DNA from: Oceanotoga teriensis
Lineage (GTDB): Bacteria > Thermotogota > Thermotogae > Petrotogales > Petrotogaceae
Direction of reading: 5' to 3'
Assembly (NCBI RefSeq): GCF_003148465.1
Contig: NZ_QGGI01000007.1
Coordinates: forward strand, 1 to 64,000
DNA: 64,000 nt
In this document: piece after piece, positions 17,064 through 25,397 of the stretch
How positions within the stretch are numbered: the first letter of the stretch is position 1
Layout of the letters: each line of letters opens with the position of its first letter
Made by a program: the position numbers and the translations under genes
The notes under the pieces: model-generated
What the model was told of the DNA's origin: nothing
What the model saw: the letters and a program-made list of their open reading frames with translations, nothing else
The model's database searches: none

Positions 17064-18437
17064 TTGTCAGATAGTTTCGAATATAAAGGCGTTGTAGAAG
17101 GCTTCTATGGAAAGCCATGGACTTTCAAAGAAAGACAAGACATAATAAAATTTATGGGAAAAACTGGGTATAATATATACATATATGGTCCAAAAGCTGA
17201 TGAATTACACAGAGATTCATGGCGTGAAAAATATGATGATGAATTTATAAATGAATTCAAAAAACTCGTAGATATTGGTAAAGAATATGATGTCGATGTT
17301 TCAATAGCAGTATCTCCAGGATTATCTTTAATTCATTCGAGTGAAGATGATTTAAATGCATTATATGAAAAATATATGCAATTTGTAAACATAGGAGTTA
17401 ATACAATATCATTATTTCTCGATGATATACCTTGGAAATTACAACATGAAGAAGACATTAAAAATTATGAATGTCTTGCACAAGCTCAAGCAGATTTCAC
17501 CAATAAAATATATGAAAAATTGCAAAAAAAAGTTGAAAATTTAAAATTCATACTATGTCCAACAGAATATTGGGGAAAACCTCATGTTGAATACCATGAA
17601 GTACTTGGAGAAAAATTGAACAGAAAAATTGATTTAATGTGGACAGGTCCTAAAGTATGTTCTGAATACTTAACAGTAGATGATGCCATAAACGTTTCAA
17701 AGTCTTTCAAAAGAAAAATACTATACTGGGATAATTATCCAGTAAACGATTCTGTAATGGTTCCAGAAATGCATTTAGATGGATATATAAAAAGAGATAA
17801 AAAACTTTATAAATATTCAAAAGGTATAATCATTAATCCTATGAATCAAGCTTATGCATCAATATTCAGTTTAAAAAACATATCATATTATTTAAATAAT
17901 CCAGAAAAATATGATGAGAAAAAACACTGGTTAAAAACAATAAAATACTTTGCACCAGAAATATGTGAAGAATTCCAACATTTTGCAAAATACAATACAA
18001 AAAGTCCTATAAATGATAAAGATCCAGAAATCATAACAAACCTAATATCTGAATTCGAATATTTATACCATAAAGATGTTGAAAAAGCTTCTTTACTTCT
18101 AAAAAATGAATCAGAAAAAATTGAAAATAATTATCAAAAAATAAAAAAATACTTAGATAAAAATCTTTTAAAAGATATAGAAAAATGGCTTGAAGAATAT
18201 AGAACCATATCTCAAATGTTAAACGCATTATCAACATTGGTATCGAGCTATTATGAAATATTTGAAAATGCCAAAATAGAAAATATGAACAAAGTAAAAA
18301 GTAATATAAAAAATTTAGAAGATATAACTTTAAAAATGGTACAAGAAGAAACTTTTATCGGGGGTATTGAGTTAATAAAAACTCCTTTAAAATATTTAAA
18401 ATATGCAAAGGGGTTCATAAAACTTGTTGAATACTAA
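17064..18437 (+). CDS. GH84 beta-N-acetylglucosaminidase (O-GlcNAcase-like), cytoplasmic
   Basis: The family 84 catalytic domain spans most of the first 300 residues. YKGVVEGFYGKPWTFKERQ is at the N-terminus, then YIYGPKADELHR and the catalytic aspartate pair in ISLFLDDIPW, with TEYWG and LYWDNYPVND lining the site. GH84 enzymes use substrate-assisted hydrolysis of terminal beta-GlcNAc. There is no signal peptide, so it acts on imported substrate, fitting its place after an ABC transporter and ROK regulator. The helical C-terminus (300-457) is the family linker region. A GTG at 17055 lies within AGAGGTG; the TTG at 17064, six bases later, is the likely start. Confidence 0.88.
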   Translation: MSDSFEYKGVVEGFYGKPWTFKERQDIIKFMGKTGYNIYIYGPKADELHRDSWREKYDDEFINEFKKLVDIGKEYDVDVSIAVSPGLSLIHSSEDDLNALYEKYMQFVNIGVNTISLFLDDIPWKLQHEEDIKNYECLAQAQADFTNKIYEKLQKKVENLKFILCPTEYWGKPHVEYHEVLGEKLNRKIDLMWTGPKVCSEYLTVDDAINVSKSFKRKILYWDNYPVNDSVMVPEMHLDGYIKRDKKLYKYSKGIIINPMNQAYASIFSLKNISYYLNNPEKYDEKKHWLKTIKYFAPEICEEFQHFAKYNTKSPINDKDPEIITNLISEFEYLYHKDVEKASLLLKNESEKIENNYQKIKKYLDKNLLKDIEKWLEEYRTISQMLNALSTLVSSYYEIFENAKIENMNKVKSNIKNLEDITLKMVQEETFIGGIELIKTPLKYLKYAKGFIKLVEY

Positions 18438-18470
18438 AAAGGAGCTGTTAAAAACAGCCCCTTTTTATTT
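18436..18470. terminator. Bidirectional terminator between GH84 and amylase genes
   Basis: AAAAAGG.GCTGTT / AACAGC.CCTTTTT with one mismatch and an A loop is followed by ATTTT on the plus strand. On the minus strand the hairpin also ends in a T run after the amylase stop. Confidence 0.8.
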
Positions 18471-20987
18471 TAAATTTATCAATATATCATCCATTATTCT
18501 TGGAGAACCTTTTTCAGCTCCTCCATATGTCCAAATCTCTGGATTTAAATCCACATTCCTTAAAACAGCTTCTATACCATCATAATCCCAAGTTGTTATA
18601 TAAACGTTCCAATTATCTACATTATCAGTTTCGAATAAAGATAAAGGAATTAAAAAAGTTATTTCATTATTCTGCTTATCTACAACTATATCTGGCGTAG
18701 GAGTTATAACTTCTCCCCTATTATCTTCAGAACTATTCAAAGACCTATGAGCTGAACTCATCCATCCAGTTGCATAAATCATATAATCCCAATCTTTATT
18801 CTCTGGCATAAATCCATCTTGTTTAGGTAAAACTTTCTGGCCTATTTTATTTGGATCATCAAAATATATCATAAATACTAAATGATCAAAACCATTTGAA
18901 GGATTCCAACCATCTGTTATCTCTTTCATACCGATATTAAGTCTCATCATCTTTCCTATTTGATTTATACTAACTTTAGTTATATCATTCTGATTAGAAT
19001 ATGTACTATCTAAAGGATATGAATAATTACCATTAAATCCATTATCATCACCTATTTCATCTGAAATTTCTGCTAGATTCTTAACAGGAATATCAAAATT
19101 AACCCTATAAAGCTCAGAGTAACTCGTATAAATAGGAATTCTTCCATAAGCCTTAACTATTATAGTATGATCACCAGGAGTAAAATCATCGAGTTTTATA
19201 GAAACCTTAAAACTTTCATTCATCTTTTTGTTCAAATCTACAGATTTATACTCTTTTTCATTTCCATCAACTATTATTTTAACTTGCTTTGCATTATTGG
19301 CAATACCTTCAATAATAAAATCATTAGAAAACTCAGTTTTATCCTCTAAATTATTTATAATTACATTCAAATCACTTTTCTTAACCTTTGCAATTTCATC
19401 TGTAATCTTATAAACTCCAAAAGATTTATTATTCAATAAAATATTCAAAGGTCTCTCATAAACTATATCTTTATCATTTAAGTTTAAAATATAAACGGGA
19501 CTTAATTTAGTTCCATCTTCAACATCAAGATCTATACCTAAAGCATACTTTCTATTTTGAGCCGTATTCAAAAGAACTAAATACCTTTCAGATTCATAAG
19601 TTAAAGTATAAGCAAGTGCCCCTGGTCCATTCTTTTCAGAATAAAGAATATCTATTTTACCCTTTCTAAATACTTCATTTTCAACTCTTAATTTGTTGAG
19701 ATCTCTTATCATATTATAAATTGGACTATCTGAATTAAAATTATCCTTATCACCAGATGCAAAACCATCTTTAAACATAGTTGCACGAGTTTCTATAAAT
19801 AATTGTTCTGTACCATAATATAAAGTAGGAACTCCTGGAATAGTATAAATCAAAGATAGGGCTTGCTTCAAACTACTTATATCAGAAGTTGAATAAAATC
19901 TTGCCATATCATGATTATCTATAAATGTAACCATTCTTGAAGGATCATACTGTTTTTGTCTTTCAAGAAGTCTGAATGCCAAAAAATCGGTTGGTTTACC
20001 CTCTCTAAAAACTCTTGACATATCTGTATAAAGTGGAAAATCAAGCATAGATTTAAAACCATTATCTATATAATCTTTTATTTTAAGTTCTGCAGAATTA
20101 TCATATGGATCTGGAGTTAACCAAGCTTCACCATAAGTAAAAAAATCTGATTTTCCAACATCTCTTGCTTTATCATATATATTATCCTCACCATTAAAAA
20201 AATCATTCCAATAATCCATAGGAACATAAATAGCCGTATCTATTCTATAACCATCAACACCTAAATCTTCAATCCAAAAATTGTATGCATCCTTCAAAGC
20301 TCTTCTAACCAAAGGATTTTCTGTATTTAAATCATCCAACTGAGAAAATTCGGAATCATATACATTAGAAGGATCTATTTCAGAAGGCCAATGGTATACA
20401 TTCAACTCTCTTTGTTTTAAATCATTATAATCATTCTGATTAAAAGGATATGAGTCTGGACCACTTGGAACAGATTTTTCATTCTTCATATACTTACCAT
20501 CTTTATAAACGAAAAAATTTCCCGTATGATTTGCCACAATATCTTGTACTATATACATACCTCTTTTATGGACTTCATCGACAAGTTTTCTGTATAAATT
20601 TAAATCTCCAAAATGCTCATCAATATCTTTAAAATTTCTTGCCCAGTAACCATGATATCCACCATAATTAACCTCGCCATCCCACCATTGATTTGCAATT
20701 GGAGGAGTTATCCAAATAGTGTTAAATCCCATACCTTGAATATAATCAAGTCTATCTATAATCCCTTGAATATCTCCACCATTAAACTTATCATTAGTTT
20801 TGCCATACTCTATAGCAGAATCTGTTTGTACATCATTTTGATTATCTCCATTCTCAAATCTATCTATCATAATAAAATAAATAGAATTTTTACTCCAATC
20901 TGGAGATTCCATAGTTGAAGAAAACGTTATCACAGATAACAAAAAAAGTACTGAAATGATAAGAAAAACCCTAAATCTATTTAACAT
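18465..20987 (-). CDS. Exported GH13 alpha-amylase-type glycosidase with C-terminal glucodextranase-like module
   Basis: It hydrolyses alpha-glucans outside the cytoplasm. A signal peptide (about 1-24) precedes a GH13 barrel: FNGGDIQGIIDRLDYI, then the catalytic nucleophile in GYRIDTAIY, acid/base in FTYGEAW and third aspartate in FIDNHDM. After a beta C-domain and an Ig-like segment (about 555-640), the last 200 residues (DEIGDDNG....YSYPLD......NGFDHLVFMIYFD) match the C-terminal binding module of glucodextranases. The 840-residue length fits this multidomain form. GGAGGTG precedes the ATG, and a TATAAT 20 bases upstream would give a very short leader. It is a stand-alone gene, convergent with the GH84 operon. 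Confidence 0.9.
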   Translation of the reverse strand: MLNRFRVFLIISVLFLLSVITFSSTMESPDWSKNSIYFIMIDRFENGDNQNDVQTDSAIEYGKTNDKFNGGDIQGIIDRLDYIQGMGFNTIWITPPIANQWWDGEVNYGGYHGYWARNFKDIDEHFGDLNLYRKLVDEVHKRGMYIVQDIVANHTGNFFVYKDGKYMKNEKSVPSGPDSYPFNQNDYNDLKQRELNVYHWPSEIDPSNVYDSEFSQLDDLNTENPLVRRALKDAYNFWIEDLGVDGYRIDTAIYVPMDYWNDFFNGEDNIYDKARDVGKSDFFTYGEAWLTPDPYDNSAELKIKDYIDNGFKSMLDFPLYTDMSRVFREGKPTDFLAFRLLERQKQYDPSRMVTFIDNHDMARFYSTSDISSLKQALSLIYTIPGVPTLYYGTEQLFIETRATMFKDGFASGDKDNFNSDSPIYNMIRDLNKLRVENEVFRKGKIDILYSEKNGPGALAYTLTYESERYLVLLNTAQNRKYALGIDLDVEDGTKLSPVYILNLNDKDIVYERPLNILLNNKSFGVYKITDEIAKVKKSDLNVIINNLEDKTEFSNDFIIEGIANNAKQVKIIVDGNEKEYKSVDLNKKMNESFKVSIKLDDFTPGDHTIIVKAYGRIPIYTSYSELYRVNFDIPVKNLAEISDEIGDDNGFNGNYSYPLDSTYSNQNDITKVSINQIGKMMRLNIGMKEITDGWNPSNGFDHLVFMIYFDDPNKIGQKVLPKQDGFMPENKDWDYMIYATGWMSSAHRSLNSSEDNRGEVITPTPDIVVDKQNNEITFLIPLSLFETDNVDNWNVYITTWDYDGIEAVLRNVDLNPEIWTYGGAEKGSPRIMDDILINLK

Positions 20988-21006
20988 ATATTCACCTCCA
21001 GAGTAT

Positions 21007-21054
21007 ATTATACCTCAAAAATAAATTAAAAGACAGACTTTATAAAGTCTGTCT
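21007..21054 (-). promoter_or_regulatory. Amylase promoter with a perfect 24-bp palindrome over its -35 region
   Basis: TATAAT on the minus strand (21007-21012) lies 20 bases before the amylase ATG. Just upstream is a perfect palindrome at 21031-21054 (arms AGACAGACTTTA / TAAAGTCTGTCT), followed on the minus strand by TTTAATTTATTTTT. It can be read as an operator over the -35 region or as a terminator of upstream transcription; both may apply. Confidence 0.55.
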
Positions 21055-21084
21055 CGAGAAGCCCTTCAAATATAAATGTAATTT

Positions 21085-21112
21085 AAAAAAAGGCCCAGCC
21101 TATAAGACTGGG
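21085..21112 (-). terminator. Minus-strand intrinsic terminator upstream of the amylase gene
   Basis: The minus strand folds CCCAGTC / GGCTGGG around TTATA, a GC-rich stem, then CC and T7. It has no T run in the plus direction. It would stop any transcript coming from the small-gene region before it reaches the amylase. The 145 bases between it and the palindrome at 21265 are AT-rich, with nothing I can support. Confidence 0.75.
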
Positions 21113-21264
21113 GGGTTGTATGAACAAAAACAATAGGCTATATAATAAACTATAAAACACTTAAAAACATATACATTATATTATATTTTTATTAATCTTA
21201 TATAAACTAAACTCCATTTAAATTATATTTTTATTTATTTTTTATTAACCTTTCAACAAAAAAT

Positions 21265-21288
21265 ATATTCAATCAATTGATTGAATAT
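21265..21288. repeat. Perfect 24-bp AT-rich palindrome
   Basis: The arms ATATTCAATCAA / TTGATTGAATAT are exact complements with no loop. On the minus strand it is followed by ATTTTTTG, so it may be a second terminator hairpin behind the two tiny genes. It is also long and symmetric enough to be an operator. Confidence 0.6.
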
Positions 21289-21301
21289 TAATATTTGATA
21301 T

Positions 21302-21337
21302 AAAAAGAAAAATGGAATCCAATTAGGATTCCATTTT
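21302..21337 (-). terminator. Terminator of the two-gene small-protein operon
   Basis: The minus strand folds AAAATGGAATCC / GGATTCCATTTT around TAATT and continues TTCTTTTT. It begins 14 bases after the stop of the second tiny gene. Confidence 0.85.
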
Positions 21338-21350
21338 AAATGTATATGAA

Positions 21351-21455
21351 TTAGTATAATCTAAAAACATCAATGTAAGAATTTTCATACTTATAATTTT
21401 CTCTTGGATCATAATATAAAGAGCTAACTTTTTTCTTCTTAAATATTTTAAACAT
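21351..21455 (-). CDS. Second tiny gene of the pair, 34 residues
   Basis: ATG at 21455 lies nine bases after a consensus AAGGAGG that overlaps the stop codon of the first tiny gene. The peptide begins MFKIFKKKKVSSLYYDPREN and ends IDVFRLY; it is basic at the N-terminus and tyrosine-rich. I recognise no family. The strong ribosome site, the coupling to the upstream frame and the terminator immediately after it argue that it is translated. Confidence 0.6.
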   Translation of the reverse strand: MFKIFKKKKVSSLYYDPRENYKYENSYIDVFRLY

Positions 21456-21469
21456 ACTATTCAACCTCC

Positions 21470-21577
21470 TTATATTCTTCGAATTACTTCTAAGTAAATA
21501 TCTGATAATTCATTCAATCTGTTAAATCCTTCATAATAAGATTCTGCTTTTCTATTTATATATATATTTTTCTTCAT
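21470..21577 (-). CDS. First tiny gene of the pair, 35 residues
   Basis: ATG at 21577 follows TCAGGAGGT by eight bases. The peptide begins MKKNIYINRKAESYYEGFNR and ends LEVIRRI, probably one amphipathic helix in its second half. No family is recognised. Its TAA forms part of the next gene's AAGGAGG, so the two are translated as a unit. Upstream are two copies of a 19-base box that look like tandem promoters. Candidate roles include a regulatory peptide or a small membrane or ribosome-associated factor, but nothing in the sequence decides this. Confidence 0.6.
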   Translation of the reverse strand: MKKNIYINRKAESYYEGFNRLNELSDIYLEVIRRI

Positions 21578-21630
21578 TATTATTACCTCCTGAGAAATAT
21601 TTTTCATTCATCACTATCATAAACAATAGA

Positions 21631-21709
21631 TATAACCCTACGTCAACATGCAAAGAACTCTTTAAAAGATAAATTAATGTAAAATATCGGTATGACCCTA
21701 CATTAACAT
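21631..21709 (-). promoter_or_regulatory. Two 19-base direct repeats spaced exactly 60 bp, candidate tandem promoter/operator boxes
   Basis: The minus strand reads ATGTTGACGTAGGGTTATA (21631-21649) and ATGTTAATGTAGGGTCATA (21691-21709), identical at 16 of 19 positions. Each contains a -35-like TTGACG or TTAATG, and 19 bases further on comes TATGAT or TACATT. A 19-base spacer is typical of MerR-type activated promoters, so a spacer-remodelling regulator is possible. The sequence from 21710 to about 21900 is AT-rich and shows no gene. Confidence 0.45.
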
Positions 21710-21903
21710 TAAAAATATAATAGAATTAATACATCAAAAACTCTATAAACCTCATCAAATAACATTTATAAAAAAAGTTATTTTTTTCACTTTATCATTT
21801 TAAAAATAAAATTCTAAAAATTCAAATATTGCATATAAAATAATAGTTTGTAAATTAAAAATGAACTTGCAAAACCCCTTTCTAATCTCATTTATAAGCA
21901 ATA

Positions 21904-21944
21904 AAAAAAATAAAATGAGTGAAAAAATAAAAATCACTCATTTT
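21904..21944 (-). terminator. Terminator of the chemoreceptor gene
   Basis: The minus strand folds AAAATGAGTGA / TCACTCATTTT, followed by ATTTTTTTTATTG. Confidence 0.85.
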
Positions 21945-22003
21945 TATAAAAATTAAATATATTAAATTTAATTAATTTAATGTTATGAAAAATTACGAAA
22001 CAA

Positions 22004-23980
22004 CTATACTTCGAAAGAAGAAATACTCTTCTTTATACTATCATAAACACTTAAAAGATCTTTAGAAATAGCCTTTACATCATTTACTTCATCTGATTGA
22101 ATATCAAGTTCAACATTAATATTTTTAATATTTCTTTCTATATTAGTAATCATTTCAGAAGCTCTTTCAATTGCAACATTTATTTCTTCAGTTGAAGCAC
22201 TTTGACCTTTAGAACTTTCTTTTATATCATCTGTATCATGTTTAATCTCAGAAATTCTTTTAAGAATATCTTTAAATCTAAAGCTTATCTCTTCAATATT
22301 AGAATCAACATTGTTTATATACTCAGTTGTCATATTTGTAGAATTAGAAACAGCTTTAGATTTTTCATTCAATTCTTTAAGAATACTTGAAATCTTAAAT
22401 GTAGAATTAGAACTTTGTTCTGCAAGCTTTCTTATTTCAGATGCAACAACAGCAAATCCTTTTCCAGCTTCTCCAGCTCGAGCTGCTTCAATTGCTGCAT
22501 TTAATGCAAGTAAATTGGTTTGTTCTGTAATCGCATTTATAGATCCTATAATCTCATTTATACTCTTCATTTTTTCTATAAAATTATCGACATTATTCTT
22601 AGTTTCAATAGATTTTTCAGAAGTTTCTTTCATCAATTTTGAAATATCATTCAAACCAATTACACCCTTTTGAGCAGATTCTCTACCTTCAAAAGTAGAT
22701 TTACTTAATTCATCAGAAAGATGGTATAGAGCCTTTGCTGATGATGATATTTCATGAATACTCAAACTTATTTCTTCAACTACAATCGATACCTCTGAAG
22801 AACTACTTTCAATCAAACTATTATCTTTAGAAATTTTTATAGAATTTTGAATACTATTTTTAGAAGTGTTTTCAAGTGTCTGCATAGATTTAAACAAAGA
22901 ATCTAAAAGATCTTTAAGAGAAATAACTGTACTTCTAAAATTATTTGCCATAATATTAAAATTCTTTCCCATAATCGAAATTTCATCATTTCCCTTAATA
23001 TCTGTTTTAACATTAAGATTTCCCTTTGAAAATTCCTCCATACTCTTTGATATAGATATTATTGGTTTAGAAACTTTTGAAGAAACAAAAAAAGATATTA
23101 TAAAAGAAAAAATTACAGTTATTAAAGTTATCATAGACATTATATATATATACCTATCTCTGAGACTAAAAATTAATTCCTTTGGAAAATATAAAGACAA
23201 AAACCAACCATTATTCAATATTTTAGAATTTAGAAAATAATCTTTTCCAGATATATTTTCAATGACAAAATTTACCTCTTTATTATAATGCAAATTAATA
23301 TTATTATCTATAAAATTAACTGTAGAATTTCCCAATAAAAATTTTGTTCCTTCATTTATATCTTTTTCTATTATATTAATTAAATAATCAATTTTAAAAT
23401 TCAAAAGACTTATTCCAACAAAAGTTCCATCTTCAGAAAAAAATCCTTTAATAAAATCAACAGATTTATCCAGCTCTCTAAACAACCAGACTTCATCATT
23501 TTCAGGTTTTAAATTATAAAACCATGAATAATTTATATCATTTAAATCATTTAATTCGATACTGTTCTTTGAAAATTTTTCATCCTTATAATAAATAGAA
23601 TAAAGTTTTTTATCCCTTAAAAAATCAGGATTAATAATTATAAAACTCTCATTAATTCCTTCAACTTTTTCTATAAAAGACTTATAAAGTTCAAAATTAT
23701 TTTCAATATGTTTTGCAACTATTATATTAGAAAACTTAGCAAGCTCTAAATCTATCCCTCCCATAAAAGAATTGGTAAAATTACTATTCATTATCTCTTT
23801 TGTTTGAATAAAAAGTTCAAGAGAACTCTTAACTCTTTCTATTTCATATAAAGACTTTTCTTTTTGAGTATTTACAAGCATATTACTTACAAAATACGAA
23901 GAAATTAAAACTACCGTGATCAAAGAAACAAAAGTAATCAAAATATTCCCCAAACTTATCTTTAACCTTATTTTTTTCAT
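22004..23980 (-). CDS. Methyl-accepting chemotaxis protein with Cache sensor
   Basis: A transmembrane chemoreceptor of 658 residues. Helix 1 is at about 11-33, a periplasmic dCache-like domain at about 35-270, helix 2 at about 280-300, HAMP to about 355, then the cytoplasmic coiled coil. The signalling tip is well conserved: [20 protein letters not shown] and [18 protein letters not shown], which binds CheA/CheW. A GTG at 23995 is within the ribosome site GGAGGG; the ATG at 23980 is the likely start. The ligand is unknown. The gene diverges from a phosphatase-superfamily gene. Confidence 0.93.
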   Translation of the reverse strand: MKKIRLKISLGNILITFVSLITVVLISSYFVSNMLVNTQKEKSLYEIERVKSSLELFIQTKEIMNSNFTNSFMGGIDLELAKFSNIIVAKHIENNFELYKSFIEKVEGINESFIIINPDFLRDKKLYSIYYKDEKFSKNSIELNDLNDINYSWFYNLKPENDEVWLFRELDKSVDFIKGFFSEDGTFVGISLLNFKIDYLINIIEKDINEGTKFLLGNSTVNFIDNNINLHYNKEVNFVIENISGKDYFLNSKILNNGWFLSLYFPKELIFSLRDRYIYIMSMITLITVIFSFIISFFVSSKVSKPIISISKSMEEFSKGNLNVKTDIKGNDEISIMGKNFNIMANNFRSTVISLKDLLDSLFKSMQTLENTSKNSIQNSIKISKDNSLIESSSSEVSIVVEEISLSIHEISSSAKALYHLSDELSKSTFEGRESAQKGVIGLNDISKLMKETSEKSIETKNNVDNFIEKMKSINEIIGSINAITEQTNLLALNAAIEAARAGEAGKGFAVVASEIRKLAEQSSNSTFKISSILKELNEKSKAVSNSTNMTTEYINNVDSNIEEISFRFKDILKRISEIKHDTDDIKESSKGQSASTEEINVAIERASEMITNIERNIKNINVELDIQSDEVNDVKAISKDLLSVYDSIKKSISSFEV

Positions 23981-24024
23981 TTTACATCCCTCCACATTTA
24001 CAAAAAGTAAATATTGTTAATAAA

Positions 24025-24085
24025 ATTATACCATAACATTATATTTTAATTAAAATAAATCAATTAACAAAAAAAGTGTTATAAT
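24025..24085. promoter_or_regulatory. Divergent extended -10 promoters
   Basis: TGGTATAAT on the minus strand (-10 at 24025-24030) serves the chemoreceptor. TGTTATAAT on the plus strand (-10 at 24080-24085) serves the phosphatase-superfamily gene. Neither has a recognisable -35, so both look like extended -10 promoters. Confidence 0.6.
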
Positions 24086-24113
24086 ATATAACTTAATAAA
24101 AAGGAGGAAAAAT

Positions 24114-25370
24114 ATGATTAATAAAAAAAGCATAGATGCAATAGAAAAAAATAGAGATTCCATTAAGAAGTTTACAAAACCTGATTTTAAAAAATACTGT
24201 TTTGCTAATATTCCTGGAACTATATCAAAACTTCTTGGATTAAATTTAAATTATTCTCATCTTCCTGAAGATACAGTTGGAGAATATAAAACCTATAAAA
24301 AAGTAGTATTCATGTTTATAGATGCATTTGGATGGTCTTTTTTTGAAAGATACAAAGATCAATATCCAGCTCTAAAAAAATTGATTAACAATGGAATAGT
24401 CTCAAAAATAACTTCCCAATTTCCATCAACAACATCTGCCCATGTCACAACTATTCATACTGGAAAAAGTGTTGCTGAATCTGGCGTATATGAATGGTTT
24501 TATTATGAACCAGAGGTAGATGATATAATAATGCCGCTCTTAAACTCATATGCAAGAAACACAAAGAGCTTATTAAACGATGGATATGAGAACAATAAAC
24601 TATACCCAGAAAATAACTTTTATAAAAAATTAAAAGAAAATGGAAAAAATGTATACACTTATCAACCATCGAGAATAATTGGTTCAACTTATAATGACTA
24701 TATATTAAAAGATGCAGAAAAAATTGGATTTAAAACTTTATCAGAAGGATTAATAAAATTAAAAAATGATATAAAAACAAAAGACGGTCTATTCTTTTAT
24801 TATTATCCTGAAATAGATTCAATATGTCACTCATATGGTCCTAATTCAGAAGAATTCGATGGTGAAGTTCATAATTTCTTAACTCTATTAAATGATATCT
24901 TCATAGAAAAATTAAATTCTGAAGATACGGCAATATTAATAAGTGCTGATCATGGGCAAGCTTATGTTGATATTCAAAAACCTTATTACATAAATATAGA
25001 AATACCTGAAATAGAAAATTATATACAAAAAAATAAAAAAGGAAATCTAATAGTCCCCTCTGGATCTTGCAGAGACTTCTTTTTACATATAAAACCTGAA
25101 TATGAAGATTTTGTATTAAATCTCTTAAAAGAAAAGTTAAAAAATATTGCCGATGTAAGAAAAACAAAAGATATGATGAATGAAGGATATTTTGGATATA
25201 ATATATCTGAAAAATTTGAAAAAAAAGTTGGAAATTTGGTAATATTGGCTTATGAAGATAATTCAGTTTGGTGGTATGAAAAAGGTACATTTGAAGTATT
25301 TTTAAAAGGTATGCATGGTGGTTTATTCAGTGAAGAAATGGAAATTCCATTCATATTTTACAATAAATAA
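24114..25370 (+). CDS. Alkaline-phosphatase-superfamily phosphodiesterase/nucleotide pyrophosphatase-like protein
   Basis: A soluble member of the type I phosphodiesterase group, without a signal peptide. Metal ligands and nucleophile are visible in order: VFMFIDAFGW (Asp), PSTTSAHVTTIHTGK (Thr/Ser nucleophile region), Y.YYPEIDSICHSYGP (Asp, His) and ILISADHGQ (Asp-His). The 418 residues fit the family. The substrate may be a phosphodiester or a nucleotide sugar, but this cannot be decided here. GGAGG precedes the ATG, and an extended -10 promoter lies just upstream. It is a single-gene unit with its own terminator. Confidence 0.85.
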   Translation: MINKKSIDAIEKNRDSIKKFTKPDFKKYCFANIPGTISKLLGLNLNYSHLPEDTVGEYKTYKKVVFMFIDAFGWSFFERYKDQYPALKKLINNGIVSKITSQFPSTTSAHVTTIHTGKSVAESGVYEWFYYEPEVDDIIMPLLNSYARNTKSLLNDGYENNKLYPENNFYKKLKENGKNVYTYQPSRIIGSTYNDYILKDAEKIGFKTLSEGLIKLKNDIKTKDGLFFYYYPEIDSICHSYGPNSEEFDGEVHNFLTLLNDIFIEKLNSEDTAILISADHGQAYVDIQKPYYINIEIPEIENYIQKNKKGNLIVPSGSCRDFFLHIKPEYEDFVLNLLKEKLKNIADVRKTKDMMNEGYFGYNISEKFEKKVGNLVILAYEDNSVWWYEKGTFEVFLKGMHGGLFSEEMEIPFIFYNK

Positions 25371-25396
25371 AAGCTATCTTTAAAGATAGCTTTTAT
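25367..25396. terminator. Bidirectional terminator
   Basis: ATAAAAGCTATCTT / AAGATAGCTTTTAT is near-perfect and serves the plus-strand phosphatase gene and the convergent mgtE. Confidence 0.85.
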
Positions 25397-25397
25397 A

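Noticed and set aside
21112-21153. Eleven-codon plus-strand frame after GGGGGG
   Set aside because: It is very short, lies against a minus-strand terminator, and has no promoter or continuation.
21631-21709. CRISPR or transposon end
   Set aside because: There are only two imperfect copies, with no further repeats, spacers or transposase nearby.
22202-22673. Plus-strand frames opposite the chemoreceptor genes and similar antisense frames elsewhere
   Set aside because: They mirror well-defined genes on the other strand, lack ribosome sites and have low-complexity F/L/Y-rich or S/I-rich translations.
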